DNA of 64,000 bases from Acorus gramineus (Eukaryota > Streptophyta > Magnoliopsida > Acorales > Acoraceae), in the NCBI GenBank assembly GCA_030737835.1, contig JAUJYN010000012.1, forward strand, positions 4,903,585 to 4,967,584, read 5' to 3'. The notes beneath the pieces were generated by a model. The model searched no databases. It had not been told where the DNA came from and worked only from the letters and a program-made list of their open reading frames with translations. How positions within the stretch are numbered: the stretch's first letter is position 1; each line of letters begins with the position of its first letter. The translations under genes were made by a program, and so were the position numbers. Below are positions 1-12,354 of this stretch, piece after piece.

Positions 1-638
<638 letters not shown>

Positions 639-811
639 AAATATATGCCTAGATCATAATTAAAACAACTTAAAAATGTCATGATTTGTAAGCTAAGAAA
701 TAGATGTTTTTATATTATAGCTTATAAAATGCTTTAATTTTTTTTTTTGGACACATATGTCCTTAGTTTTTTTTACTAATGGGTGGTCTAAAATTATTAC
801 ATGTTTGTCTT

Positions 812-1140
812 GGGGGGGGGGGGGGGGGTGTTAGTCGATACAGACTTTGATGGATTTCTGTGGATATTATTTAAGTGATGGACTTTTATAGACTTTCACA
901 GACTTTTGTAGACTTTCACAAATTGACTCTCATGGACCTACACGGTCTTTTGTAGACTTTCACATATTGACTCTCATAGACTTTCACATACATTTGTAGA
1001 CTTTCAGACATTTGTAGACTTTCACATATTGACTCTCATGGACTTTCACAGACATTTACAGACTTTTACAAATCACTCTAGTAGACTTTCACAAACTTTC
1101 ACATACTTCCACAAATTGACTCTTTTCACATGTGGATTTC
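812..1140. repeat. G17 tract plus irregular GACTTTCACA-type tandem repeat
   Basis: The G17 tract at 812-828 leads into TGTTAGTCGATACAGAC. After it come many imperfect repeats of the words TAGACTTTCACA and ATTGACTCTCATGGAC up to about 1125. Its beginning matches the terminus of the element copy in the last kilobases of the window (61680-61690), so it looks like another, internally different member of the same family. The sequence just before it, 640-811, is related to the reverse complement of 2230-2400, showing that the flanks were duplicated along with the element. Confidence 0.7.
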
Positions 1141-1734
1141 TATTAATAAGCATAATAATGTTTTTGGATTTTTAAAATAACAAATAAAGAACTCAAATAT
1201 TCAAATTCAACATGAATTATTCATACCCAACATAAAATGTAATTTAATATAGTAAATATCAATCTTCACATATCTGAAATGCATATTGCTAGAATGGCAT
1301 GATAAAAAATAAAATAAAAGCAATTAGTATATTTAGTCATATATGTATATATGCCTAAATATATCTTTTTATTTTTATATATGTCTAAACATTATAAAAA
1401 ATATATATATGCACCTATATTGTACAATAATAGAAACTTTTTCAAGGAAAATCAAAACAAACATTATACATATAATCAAATATATGATAAATCTATATTT
1501 TAGAAAATAATTTAGGATGATCTAGGCATATATTATATAATATAATCTACTATTCTCATATATTCATCAAACATATGAGATAATAAGAATATTTCATACA
1601 TATGTACATTCATAAAAAAAAAGATAATAAATAAAAAAAAATGTGAATAAAAATATGAAAGACACGTGATAAAAATTATAAAGGAGATTTGTTAAAAGAA
1701 AAAAAGAAAAAATATTCACAATGCTGAAATAAAA
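1141..1734. other. AT-rich spacer, nothing recognised
   Basis: The stretch is very AT-rich with short TATATG/CATATAT words and A-runs. I see no open frame of interest, no RNA gene and no clear repeat boundary. It forms the loop between the two arms of the inverted repeat. Confidence 0.6.
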
Positions 1735-2230
1735 GTCTATGAGAATCCCATCCATTTGGGTGGGATTTTGAAATGACTTTTTCCTTTATATTTCTCTCTC
1801 TAAAGTCTACAAAAGTCCACAAGAATCCATCACTTATGAAATTCTTCACAAATCCTGTTTAAATTGAATAACACATGAGAAAATGTCTACTATGAGGAGT
1901 CTCAATTGAATAATGCTGAACTTTTTGTCCACGAAATAATGTCTCAATCGAATAACACTGGACTTTATGTCCACGAAATAATGTCTCAATCGAATAACAC
2001 TAGACTTTATGTCCACGAAATAATGTCTCAATCGAATAACACTGAACTTTTTGTCCACGAAATAATGTTTCAATCGAATAACGCTACACTTTGTCTATGA
2101 AATAATATCTTAATTGAATAACGCTGGACTTTTTATTCATGAACCAATGTCATGATTGAAAAACACAAGATTTACAAATCCATGGACATAGATATTTTGT
2201 CCATGAAAATCTTATTTGACTATCCCCTTA
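1735..2230. repeat. Right arm of inverted-repeat element with 42-bp tandem array
   Basis: This is the reverse complement of the modules at 1-638. It starts with GGGATTTTGAAATGACTTTT, continues with TTTCTCTCTCT, then about six copies of the 42-bp unit (AATAAY words at 1909, 1951, 1993, 2035, 2077 and 2117), then ACAAGATTTACAAATCCATGG and a CTATCCCC end. Spacing is 42 bp except for one 40-bp unit. The two arms could fold into a long hairpin. Confidence 0.85.
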
Positions 2231-3366
2231 TAAAATTATTAAAAATTAGTAATTAGTAAAAAAAATTAAGGAGATAAGTATCCAAAAAGAAAAAATTTAA
2301 ACATTTTATAATCTATAATTTCAAAAACATCTATTTCTCAGCTTACAAATTAGGACATTTTTAAATTGTTTTAAATAAGTTTTAGTAATTTTAGACAAAC
2401 ATACAACAATTGCATCTATAATCTTCAACTTATAAATTTTATTAAACATATACCATGTGCGACAAGAAATGATGGGGTGGGATTGTTATTGCTCTTAAAG
2501 ATATAAAACTTTTATATATATATATATAACGGGGTGGGGTGAAGATCTAAATGGGGTGGCTTGAACGCCACCAGCATTGAAACCGTGTAAAGCAGCAGCT
2601 GTACCCAAAATAGAAAGGAAAAGCTTCTTTGAAAGCGACAAGCTAACAAAATCCTTGCACGCCACTCCTCCCGCTTTATAATACACAAACCGACATTTTG
2701 AAACAGACTACTAAAAAACACCTGCCATTTCCCTTTCTTTCTCTTCACTCTCCGTACAATTTTTCACGCCAGTCACGTATACATTCGAAATGCTTTTTGG
2801 TCTTCCTCGATAAGCATCGAGAACATCCAACAATTTATAATTTATCTGTATTAATTGTGAGTCTTAATATGACTTACCTACCTGTTTAATTGTATGATCA
2901 GTCACGAAAGATCTCTATAATATAAAAACAAAAACATCCCACAAGATTTAATCAACAGAAACACAAGCATCGCAACTTAATCACCTATTCAACTTTCTCT
3001 TAATGCCATGGGTAGAGGTACCCTTCTTTAGCAACGGAACTGATTTTAAATCTTGTTCCTTACTGATAAAAAAGATTTGGTCAGAAAAATAATCACTGTG
3101 CTAAAACAAAATAAGAAAAATAATAATCACAAAACCAAACCTTTCTTCCATGCAAAAACCAAATACAAATAATTATTGCATATAAACAGAGTTGTTAACA
3201 AATCCTCCAAACTTCCAATAAAAACAAACTCCCACGATATTTCTACAATACAATCCAACTCAAGCATTTCTATGCACGAACAATAGCTCCGTGTAAAAAA
3301 AAAAAAAAAAAATTCAAAACAATCGAACCGATCAAACAATAAACGTAATGAAAAGAACAAAATGAA
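2231..3366. other. Intergenic stretch, 3' side of the proline-rich gene
   Basis: Positions 2240-2400 are a diverged inverted copy of 640-811. A short (TA)n run lies at 2514-2530 and an A-run at 3296-3312. I see no gene here; the small open frames around 2500-2890 resemble no family I know. The part next to 3367 is presumably the 3' untranslated region of the minus-strand gene, but I could not fix a poly(A) signal. Confidence 0.5.
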
Positions 3367-4650
3367 TTATTGAACCGAAGACGAATCATGGACGGAATGA
3401 ACAGTAGAAGAGTTCGGCCGCCTCTCCCGCAACGAATTCAGCTTCTCCAATCTCAGATTCGCCCTGAATCGCTCGATGAACCTGTCTGCCTTCGTGTCCA
3501 CGTCCGGGCTCGGACAGAACAACGGCGACGCCGGCGGAGGTGGAGGCGGCGGAGGTGGCAATGGAGGATCGAACATGAACGCGAGAGGAGACATCCCTCC
3601 GTCGCTCAGATCATCGTCTATTTCATAGTGGAGACTCTGCCTTCTCTTCGTCGTCGTGGGCGGCAACGGCCGAGGCGGCATTGATCTCCGCCGTGAAGGC
3701 GGCGGAGGCGGCGGCGGAGGTGGAGCGACCTTCTTGATCTTGCTCTTGTTCCCGATCTTCTTGTAGGAGAACAAGTGGAAGACCGAAGGCGGCGGAGGCG
3801 GCGGCGGTGGAGGAGGAGGTGTGGAAACAGCGGTCGAATCGCGTGGGGAACTCGTATTGTTCATCAATTTGGTCTTCGATTTCCTCTTCTTCTTCTGATA
3901 AATGGAGGCGATCGTGCTCGCTATGTCTTTCGCCCCTCCCCCGCTCTTCTTCCTACTATGTCTGCACTTCTGCTCCGGTGGCTCATTCGTCGGCGGCGGT
4001 GGCGGTGGCGGCGGTGGTGGAGGAGGAGGAGGCGGCGGAGGAGGAGGCGTTGCTGGTGGTGGTGGCTGTGTTGGTTCGGGTTTCTCATCGACGATGACCG
4101 TCTTGACGACGATCGGATCTTCGACGAGTGAAACCGCACCGTCCGATCTCCGACGATGGTGGCGGCGGCTTTGATCGGACGATGAAGAAGGCCGTCTATA
4201 GAGCTGAACATCATCGGTGAACCTCCAAACAGGTTGATCGGCAAAGTAGTCCTGCCTGAGATCCGGATACGAGCTGCTGTTCCTCCGTAGCCGTCCGATC
4301 TCCACATGATCGGTGGATTCAACGGCTCTGATCTTCGGTTCGTACCATTTCGGGCTAGGCTGCTGTTCTTCATTGGCGGCGGTGGAGTTGTTGCGGCTGA
4401 GAATGCCGCAGAGGATGGCGGTGAGGACGAGGAGGAAGTTAAGGGTGTCCCACCCCTTCTTGAAGAGGGTGGGTCGGAAGGATCGGACGGTTGTGAGTGG
4501 GTTTGAGGGGAGGACGTAAAAGAGGAGCAGCGTAAGGAGGAGCAGCAGAATCAAAGGCTTGAGAATCGATGGAGAAGAGGAACCGTTGCTGCTTGTGCTG
4601 CTGGTGGTTCGGGTCCAAAAAAAGGGTGTCCCCGTCGCTTCTTCTTCCAT
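3367..4650 (-). CDS. Proline-rich membrane protein with C-terminal DUF761-like motif
   Basis: An intronless 427-aa protein. After a Ser/Thr-rich head, hydrophobic segments at about residues 28-47 and 69-85 suggest two membrane spans near the N-terminus, as in plant DUF4408/DUF761 proteins. The middle is basic and Ser-rich, interrupted by four long polyproline tracts (roughly residues 195-220, 275-290, 312-322 and 365-378). The C-terminus carries a DUF761-type motif, ADRFIERFRANLRLEKL, from about residue 388. Relatives are annotated as hydroxyproline-rich or cotton-fibre-expressed proteins and as PAMP-induced A70-like proteins; their biochemical role is unknown. The start is the first ATG of a frame that runs uninterrupted, and coding GC is far above the flanks. 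The proline codon runs create long shadow frames on the other strand, which I ignore. I am confident of the gene and family, but assign no function. Confidence 0.88.
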   Translation of the reverse strand: MEEEATGTPFFWTRTTSSTSSNGSSSPSILKPLILLLLLTLLLFYVLPSNPLTTVRSFRPTLFKKGWDTLNFLLVLTAILCGILSRNNSTAANEEQQPSPKWYEPKIRAVESTDHVEIGRLRRNSSSYPDLRQDYFADQPVWRFTDDVQLYRRPSSSSDQSRRHHRRRSDGAVSLVEDPIVVKTVIVDEKPEPTQPPPPATPPPPPPPPPPPPPPPPPPPTNEPPEQKCRHSRKKSGGGAKDIASTIASIYQKKKRKSKTKLMNNTSSPRDSTAVSTPPPPPPPPPPPSVFHLFSYKKIGNKSKIKKVAPPPPPPPPPSRRRSMPPRPLPPTTTKRRQSLHYEIDDDLSDGGMSPLAFMFDPPLPPPPPPPPPASPLFCPSPDVDTKADRFIERFRANLRLEKLNSLRERRPNSSTVHSVHDSSSVQ

Positions 4651-6995
4651 TCTGTCAAGCTTTCAAATGATGCACTTTTTTCTCTCTCAGCTTTGTTTGG
4701 ATATTTAAAATGGTTGGGTAGTGCTGTAGTCATGATTTGATATAATAATAATAATAAATAGTGGATGTGGTGGGGTGGGGCCAACCTTACCCAAAGTTTT
4801 AAACTAACTTGTACACACATTTTAATTAACAAAACGTAGGTTTCTAAGTTTCTTGTATGGATGCTTTGTTTTGCTACTTTTGCGTTGGTGTGGGGTTTTT
4901 AGTTTAATCCGACGGTGCCTATTGTATGTTGTTTGATCAACTCGAATTATTTGAAAAGGATGATGAAACGGTACGCGTTTGGAAGATTTTGACCTATTTA
5001 TTGTCTGTTATTTGAATGAGAAGGATCCGCGTGTTGCGGTTGAGTATATCACGAGGTGAGAATAAGATGGTCTTCTTTAAGAGGATAATCCATGGCAAAA
5101 ACTAGGTGAATTAGAACGGGTTTGATTTTTGTCAATCCTAAACTTGTTAATAAAATCTTATTCTAAACCCGTCTTAAATCAACGACAGATTTAATTATTC
5201 CATTTCAAATCTATTCTAACGTGTTTTTACAAAACCCAAACCTGACCATTCAATCTCATTTACAAGAGAACGGTTTTAAGAATCCCAATTTTATAAACGT
5301 GTTTTTTATATTATAAACTAAGTTTAGGTATTTTACCAATTATATTAATTATAATGTATGATAGGTAAATTTTATTTATATATCACATTAAATTTGAGTG
5401 ATCTAAATGATTTAAACAATGGGGTCGGACAGGTTTTACACTTAAATTCTAATCACGTTCCATATCTTCATTGAAATAGGATGAGTCAAGTTCAATTTAA
5501 ATATTTAGGGGATCAAATCAATCTCAATAAGATATGTGAGGGCAGACTTTTCATTTATCCCACTCCATTGTCATCTCTACTCATGAATAATTAATCGAGT
5601 GATTAAACATGCACGAGATGTTGTTCAAAAGCAAAGTGATTGTAGCATAAGAAGCGGATGGGATGATTGGGGGGACAGTGTATAGGGAGAGCTCATGTGG
5701 TTTAACAGGCTTTGAACTGGCATAGCCGCATGGGATTTACAGATGTCCTTTGCCAAACAGAACTTACCCCTTCTACAGTAGAATTTTCTCTCTTGATTTT
5801 ATTTCATAATAGCATCCAATCCTTCCTAAGATTCCGCTCGCTATTGAGACTTATGTATATCATTATATTCCATTTTAAAAAAAAAAAAATTATGTTCCTT
5901 CCATTTGTGATCTTTTCATGATATAGAACATATGGTTACATCCGGTCATCCAGTTTATATTAAAACAAATGAATTATTAGATTGTATATTTCGTTTCAGT
6001 AAAATTTAAAACACGTAAAACTGAAAAAAAAAATGCATATAATAGTGCATTTTTTAGTTATTATATGATTCAATAGAGCAACAAAGTTACCACACTGCAA
6101 TCAATATGTCATATTATTATTTAAAAAAAAACTGATTTGATTGCAAGTGTTCATTAAGCAAGCTCGCTGTTACATGACCTTGACACAGGAACAAATGCAA
6201 ATGAGACTGTTCTTAATTTGAATAGTTGGGAGAGACATGGTGGATGTTGAAATAATTTCTGTAGACTCAAATTCTACTTGTCGACTAAGATTGGTTTCTT
6301 TCGAATACAAAAGATTAGTTTTGTCAGGACTCCTAGTTGGCTTGGTTTGCACAATATGCCCAGTGCCCACATAATATGACCAACAAACAAGTGCTCTCTT
6401 GTGATATTCCATGTGGAAAATGTTAAATGATAATTTCTTAATTTTGTGGTTCCCAGTATATTTTAAATTTTTAAGATATATATTTGTATAATAAAATACA
6501 TACCTTCATAAAAATAACACACACATCAAATGAATAAATTACATGCCTTTTACAATTACTTAATTATGAATCAACATTCAACACACTTTGCCATTGACTC
6601 TGTTCTTCAGTAACATAGAAGCACACATCTCCATTTTTTAAAGTTATAATTAGTCTTTTTTTATTTTAACTTTCAGGCCGACTTTTTGGAAAAGTCTAGA
6701 CAGTTCATAACATCAGACCATAGAGTCATGTCTTAATAAATGGGTTTGGTGTGGATTAATCACTTATATTCCTGAGGTAACGGAATCATTGGAAGGCTTC
6801 ACATGGGCAGTACAAGTAAAAAAATTTCAATGCATGTGTTAATAAATAAGCTGAAGCTACAATTAATTCAATGGTCCTTGATGCACAGACAAACTGAATC
6901 TTGAGTGGGTCAATTTTCATATATTGATGTACGTAAAAGAAAGAGAGTATTTTCATTTGCGGACATGCATGTGAATACCCTGACGTGAAGTCAGA
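4651..6995. other. Intergenic, upstream of the proline-rich gene; no gene seen
   Basis: The first few hundred bases should contain the promoter of the minus-strand gene. An ATAATAATAATAATAAATA run lies at about 4743-4760, but no convincing TATA box can be chosen. The rest is AT-rich with A-runs (5876-5889, 6122-6130). No coding exon, RNA gene or bounded repeat was recognised. Confidence 0.5.
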
Positions 6996-8084
6996 TTAGG
7001 GGTGCAACTTGGACGGGTTGAACCCGACCCAACCCGATTTAACCCGAATCATGGGAGGGTTTGGGTTAGGGTTTTTTCCAGCCAGGTTCAACCTGACCCG
7101 AAATCAAATTAATCCGAATCCAATTCGGGTCGGATTCGAGTTTGAGAATCGGGTTGGACGGGTTCAACCCGAACCTGGCAGCTCCCGTGCGTATTTAGGG
7201 TCGAAAGGGTTAAATGCTAGCCACAACAACGTACCTAAACTAAAATTTGTAATTTAAACCATACACATGTATGAGATGTAATCTTAACCGTCCCATCTCT
7301 TAACCCTAAAGATACTCTCTTTTCACAAATCACAACCCTCTCATCCTCTTTCCAGCCGTCTCACTATTCCTCTCTTTTCACAAAACACAGATCACAATCA
7401 GATCACCATCATCCCTTATCGACTTGCCGAGATGCCGACGCAGACTCGCCGTCTCTCCACCCTCGTCGACTCGCCATCCCTCGCTGGCACACACAATGGA
7501 TCTATCTTCCAATCCCTTTTTAGATGTTATTATGAATAAATATGTGGCCCGATGTGTTGCAATATTCGGCCTATATTGTAAATCATAATTTATTTATTTT
7601 TTTATCATTTCACCTCTCATTTCTTAGTGAAATCTTTTGTGGGTCTTATATTAATTTGATTGAATCAAAGGTTTTATGACATTTTGACATGTTTGGATAG
7701 ACTTTGTTGATGTCATATTTTATATATTTTAAAATTTATTCTATTATGTTAATATATTTTATAATTACAATTTTTTAAGTGTGATATTCCATTCTGAGTG
7801 TGATTATTCACTTATAATATTCTTTTTTATTATTATTTGTTACCTATTGGATCCAATTCTATTATTAATTTTAAGTGTTAAACTTGAACCTGACTTGAGC
7901 CCAACCCGAGCCCTGACCTGAACCCGTGGGTTGAGGTCGGGTTCGGGTTGCACCCTTCGGGTTGAGGTCGGGTTCGGGTTGCACCCTTCGGGTTGAGGTC
8001 GGGTTCGGGTTTGACTGTGTGCATTGCCGGTTGGGTTTGGACAAACTGTAAACCCGATCCAACCCGTCCGAGTTGCACCCCTAA
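6996..8084. mobile_element. Terminal-inverted-repeat element with CGGGTT-rich ends
   Basis: The left end TTAGGGGTGCAACTTGGACG and the right end (reverse complement TTAGGGGTGCAACTCGGACG) are nearly identical inverted repeats, and both continue into GGGTTGAACCCGACCC-like sequence. The 1.09-kb interior has no open frame for a transposase, so it is non-autonomous. Ends rich in CGGGTT and AACCCG words are common in plant MITE-like repeats. A perfect target duplication was not found: CAGATT occurs close to both ends but does not abut them. Confidence 0.7.
7928..8011. repeat. 31-bp tandem repeat inside the inverted-repeat element
   Basis: Units starting GGGTTGAGGTCGGGTTCGGG begin at 7928, 7959 and 7990, a period of 31 bp with about 2.7 nearly perfect copies. 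The array sits in the right half of the element at 6996-8084. Confidence 0.85.
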
Positions 8085-8939
8085 ACCAGATTTACTTGGA
8101 AAGGTTCATTGATTTTTTTTTTTAACATTTTAGGTTTTTTTTCTTTGCTCGTGTCTTATATTTGAAGCTTTTGATACATCAATTAATATATGATTGGGGT
8201 AGAAATTGTCCATCGTCTCTTAAAAAAAAAAAAAATTTAAGTTTGTTTTGGCATATATACTTTCCTTTTAAAATATGTTTTTATAGAATTATCCCTCTTA
8301 TATCCTCAATAACACAAATACCCCTATAATATTCAAAAGTAGTGTAACGATGCCCCAGTGGTAAGTTGTCATGAGGTTTGTTTAAGAGAAATTCGCCAGA
8401 CATCGTTAGGTCCACCTGAAATGTATGAAATACCCTCTTAAAGGCCTTGTATATATCTATATTCCATTTTTGTTAAAATACCATTATAAAAATTATCCTA
8501 GCATAAATACCCTTCAAAATTTTCTAAGTTGTGCATCGATGCCCCTATGGTCAACTATCATGAGCTGAATTAAATGTTAATACCAATGTTTCATCTTCTT
8601 CTTCAATGTTCAAAATAATACATGGTGCATTTACCTTATGAATGTTTGTACTCCTTTTTTATTAATGCAAAAATGTAGCAGACCTACCATTTGATTTACA
8701 AAAAAAGATTTTCACTTCATCAAATCTTCCAAACCATTGTTTATTGTTTGGTTGATAATTAAAATCAATACATGAACAATGTTCCAATTTATTGTTGGCA
8801 TTGCCCTGAAATTAACAGAGAAAGTGTTGTTACATTCTCCTTTACAATCCCATTTATGGTCTCATATATTTTAAATGGTCTCATATACCTTGTTAACTAC
8901 CTACTCTTGGTGTGGAAATTTTTTTTACACTATACAGAT
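8085..8939. other. AT-rich intergenic with a degenerate direct repeat
   Basis: About 8285-8385 and 8480-8575 are diverged direct copies, sharing AAATACCC, then CGATGCCCC and GTCATGAG/ATCATGAGC words. No gene was seen. The end of this stretch is the left copy of the target duplication of the next retroposon. Confidence 0.45.
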
Positions 8940-9242
8940 TTTTTTTTTTTTTTGAGAGAAAGGTAGATCTTGCTACCAACACTTATATCAAAAGTGGGTT
9001 ACAAGTCCGAAAGATGGTGAGAAGAAGAGAGAGAAGTAATTAAAGGAAGAAGAAAAAATAAAATACAAAGATAAAGATAAGAGGTGTCGATAAATGAAGG
9101 TGGGGTGAAGAGTTAGCAATGTATTAGACGGGTTGTCTAATGTCATCCCAGTGGCCACCCACCACCTACCCCCAACCCTCTGCTTAATCTGTGATGACTA
9201 TTCCGCTTCGAGAGAATGCGATCCCTCTTGCCCCAGCGATGC
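8940..9242 (-). mobile_element. Retroposon insertion (LINE 3' tail or SINE) with 12-bp TSD
   Basis: CACTATACAGAT occurs at 8928-8939 and again at 9243-9254, flanking a 303-bp insert that begins on the plus strand with a T-run, i.e. a 3' poly(A) on the minus strand. A long direct duplication plus an A-tail is diagnostic of target-primed retroposition. On the minus strand the tail reads CTACCTTTCTCTC before the A-run, like the LINE tails near 22990 and 54505. No tRNA-like A/B boxes were seen, so a 5'-truncated LINE is the likelier identity. Confidence 0.8.
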
Positions 9243-9700
9243 CACTATACAGATGGATCTATACAATTTGTAGGAGTGTATTATCTTTGATATAAATGTA
9301 TGTAATTTTTTATTTGACTTATACTATCTTTAAAAAAATTAAAAAAAAAAAATTTGGATTGCATTTAGGGTGGAAACTAGGTTGAGTCTAACATTTTCAT
9401 TTTTCAATTCTCAATTCAATATAAATGAGCCCTAGATGAAATATACCCCAACGTATATACAATTTTTCTTGGATGATTTTAAAAAAATTATCCTAAAAAA
9501 TATGAAAAATAAAACAAAAAAAACACAAGAATTGATAATAATTCTATTTTTTAAAAACTAACACGTAAATGTTTTTTTTGTTTTTTTACGAAAAATCAAC
9601 AAGAAAAAAATTCCTAATATTCTAGGATTTTTTTCATTTTGTTAATTAAATGATAATTTTCTTGATAAAATCAAACAAAAAAATAAAAGGAAAATTAATT

Positions 9701-10055
9701 AGGGGTCTTTGCGATCCCCCATCTATTATTTTTAGGTCCCTAAGACAGTGAAAAATTATATTTAGGTCTCACTAGCTAGATGTTGTTTAAAAATACTGAA
9801 AATGCTCGCCCAATTATGCGAATGTTAACAATGTACTAGAGAATGCTAACAATATACTTAAAATATTTAATAATGTACGGTGAAGTGTTTACAGTATACT
9901 GAAACAATTGGGCGCATTCTATGCGAATGTTAACAATGTACCAGGGAATATTAATAATATACTAAGGATAATTAACAATATAATAGAGAGTGTTAACAGA
10001 ACTTAAATAAATTCAGAGATCTAAAAATAATAGACGGATGATCACAGGAACCTTT
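9701..10055. mobile_element. MITE with 8-bp target duplication AATTAATT
   Basis: The left end AGGGGTCTTTGCGATCCCCC and the reverse complement of the right end AAAGGTTCCTGTGATCATCC are imperfect inverted repeats; both continue into the same ATCTATTATTTTTAG or GTCTATTATTTTTAG sequence. AATTAATT flanks both sides (9693-9700 and 10056-10063), fitting the 8-bp duplication of hAT-like elements, although this AT-rich word is weak evidence on its own. The interior repeats TTAACAATRTACTAGRGAAT-like words several times. No coding capacity. Confidence 0.75.
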
Positions 10056-10063
10056 AATTAATT

Positions 10064-12354
10064 TTTTCCAAAAATTAATTACCCAAAAATAGTAAAAAAA
10101 TGAATAAAAAAAAACCGAAATTAATTTTCAGGGATTAAGTTGGCCTACTCTACTTGCTCTGTATACTTATGCGTTATTATAGATTATAATAATATAAATA
10201 TATAATAAATATGACATAGAGAACATTCAAAAAAACAACGCGTTCCACGTTTTTAATTAGACCAAAGGAAATGTTTATGTTTAGTGACATACGGTGACGT
10301 TGACCAATGACTACGAACCAAGGTTTATGATATTATTTTTGCTTACTAAAAATGGCGACGCGTTTTGGGACAGTTCTTTTAAAAAAGGGTTTAATATGAG
10401 TTGGGAGAGGGGGAAGTCACCAAGAAGTATATTAAAAACGGAAAAAAATGAGAGAGAATGCCACCTCGAGAACTATCAATGATTGATGTTTGGGTTGCCC
10501 AAAAATCAAAATTGATATTTCATTAAACAAGGCTTTAAAAATCAAGGACAGGAATAACTTGATTAGGTGATCCTAAAGGGATGCCATAGGTAGGAATAGA
10601 AGAGAATAAAGAAAAAAAAAGTATTTGGATAAAGAGAATAAATGGATAACTACACAGAATTAGGTGAGAATAAGTTGATATTTATATTTCAGGTTCCATT
10701 TGAAATTGTGTTATTCTTCCACTGGTATAAGATGACTCACCTGTCAAATCACATGACATTATATCAAATCATATGTTATCAAATCTTATACATCAATGTG
10801 GTACACACGTCAAATCAATTTTTTACACCTTATTCACATTTTATTTTTCATTAACCAAACAACTCTACATTTATTATTACGTTTTCCAATGAAAATAACA
10901 AAAAACACAACCAAACAAGAAATCATTTATTACATTGATAAAGTTATTTATTCTTAGAATAAGTATAAAACTCAGAATAACTTATATCTCTAATCAAACA
11001 GATACTAAACACCCAACCTGACAAATGATGAAGAAATTGGACCAGAATTAACGCATTTATCAGATCCGAATATCTGAAGCATACACAATGTGAATGTCAC
11101 CCGAAAAAACATCACCAGAACAGCTAATATCCATCCATAGCCAATCATATTTCAGACGCCACGCGGACCCATGATGCGGACCATTGTTTTTTAAAAGTGT
11201 TGTTTCACTGAATATAGTTTCATATGTCTCGACAGCATCCATCATTCAGTATTGTATCGTAGTATATACCTTGTTAAAAAAAATTCATATTTTCTATAAA
11301 AAAATATTATTTAATTCGTTAAAGTATATATTTCACATTATATAAAAATGCTTACTTAATCATATGATTTTTTTTAAAAAAAAAAAAAAACATAAATGAC
11401 TATGTTGTCAACTATAAAACGAATTGAATGTAATATTTTTTTTTTTTCATAAAACATGTGCCACCAGATGTTTATGCCAAAGGGCAGGGCACCATCCCTA
11501 ACTTCCCAGTTTACACCATGCATATCATGGAGTAGGATACAGTTTATTAGCGGGGGCTCGGGTTGACATCTTACCAACATGAAGTTTTTGTTTAGTTTGT
11601 ATTTTGTTTATCTTTTTTCTATTTTTTTCACCCGTTGTATGCAAATTCAGACATGATCTGTTTTAATATTATGATTGAAATAAATATGCTCAAAAGTTTC
11701 TAAAAAAAAAACTTCTCAGTTTACTTTTCAAAGCATTTTTATATTATATTATTATAATAGAGATCAAAATAATATAGTATGTAATGCTTAAATACCTAAT
11801 CAGGCAAAATAAAACACAGCAAATTATATATATAAAAAAAAATGTCATTTAAATTGTCTCTATGTACAAGGAAGTTTACGTCCCACGCTTTTGAGTTTTT
11901 TTTTTTTTTTCCTTGGAGAATAGCCTTTGAGTAAATTTTTTAAAAAACTAAACAATAAGCAACCGATCTTAATTTTATTTAAAAAAAAGAGAGGAAATAT
12001 TCAAATAAATGAGGGATTACTAGAGATGTCCACATACAACCCCATAAGAGAAAGGGAAGTAGAACTGTAGAAGAGGTATCTACTCCCTCTCTCATCGCAT
12101 CTACTCTAAACAAAAATACAACAGCCCCTTGCACTCCTCTATGTGCAGCAAACCCCTTCTAAAAGATACATGTCTCGCACCAGTACAACAAACACTCCAA
12201 TCCCTTATCTGACACGTGATGACCTCCCACGTATATTCTCCACATATGCTGGAGTCCCTCTAAACACGAGGTGGTTGCCAGTAATCCATAAGGCCTTCGA
12301 GTAATTTTGAATACCTTCATTCGTCCGCTCATCGTCCATATCTTCATATAAAAA
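10064..12354. other. AT-rich intergenic, nothing recognised
   Basis: A 2.3-kb stretch with several A/T homopolymers (for example 11377-11390 and 11898-11911). Short open frames here have no recognisable domain. The part next to 12355 may be the decayed 3' end of the copia element that follows, but I could not define an LTR. Confidence 0.45.

Noticed and set aside
1846..2100. Open frames across the right 42-bp array
   Set aside because: Same repeat effect as in the left arm.
3370..4519. Several Arg/Gly/Val-rich open frames opposite or offset to the proline-rich gene
   Set aside because: They are shadows of the CCN proline codon runs; only the minus-strand frame has membrane segments and a DUF761-like tail.
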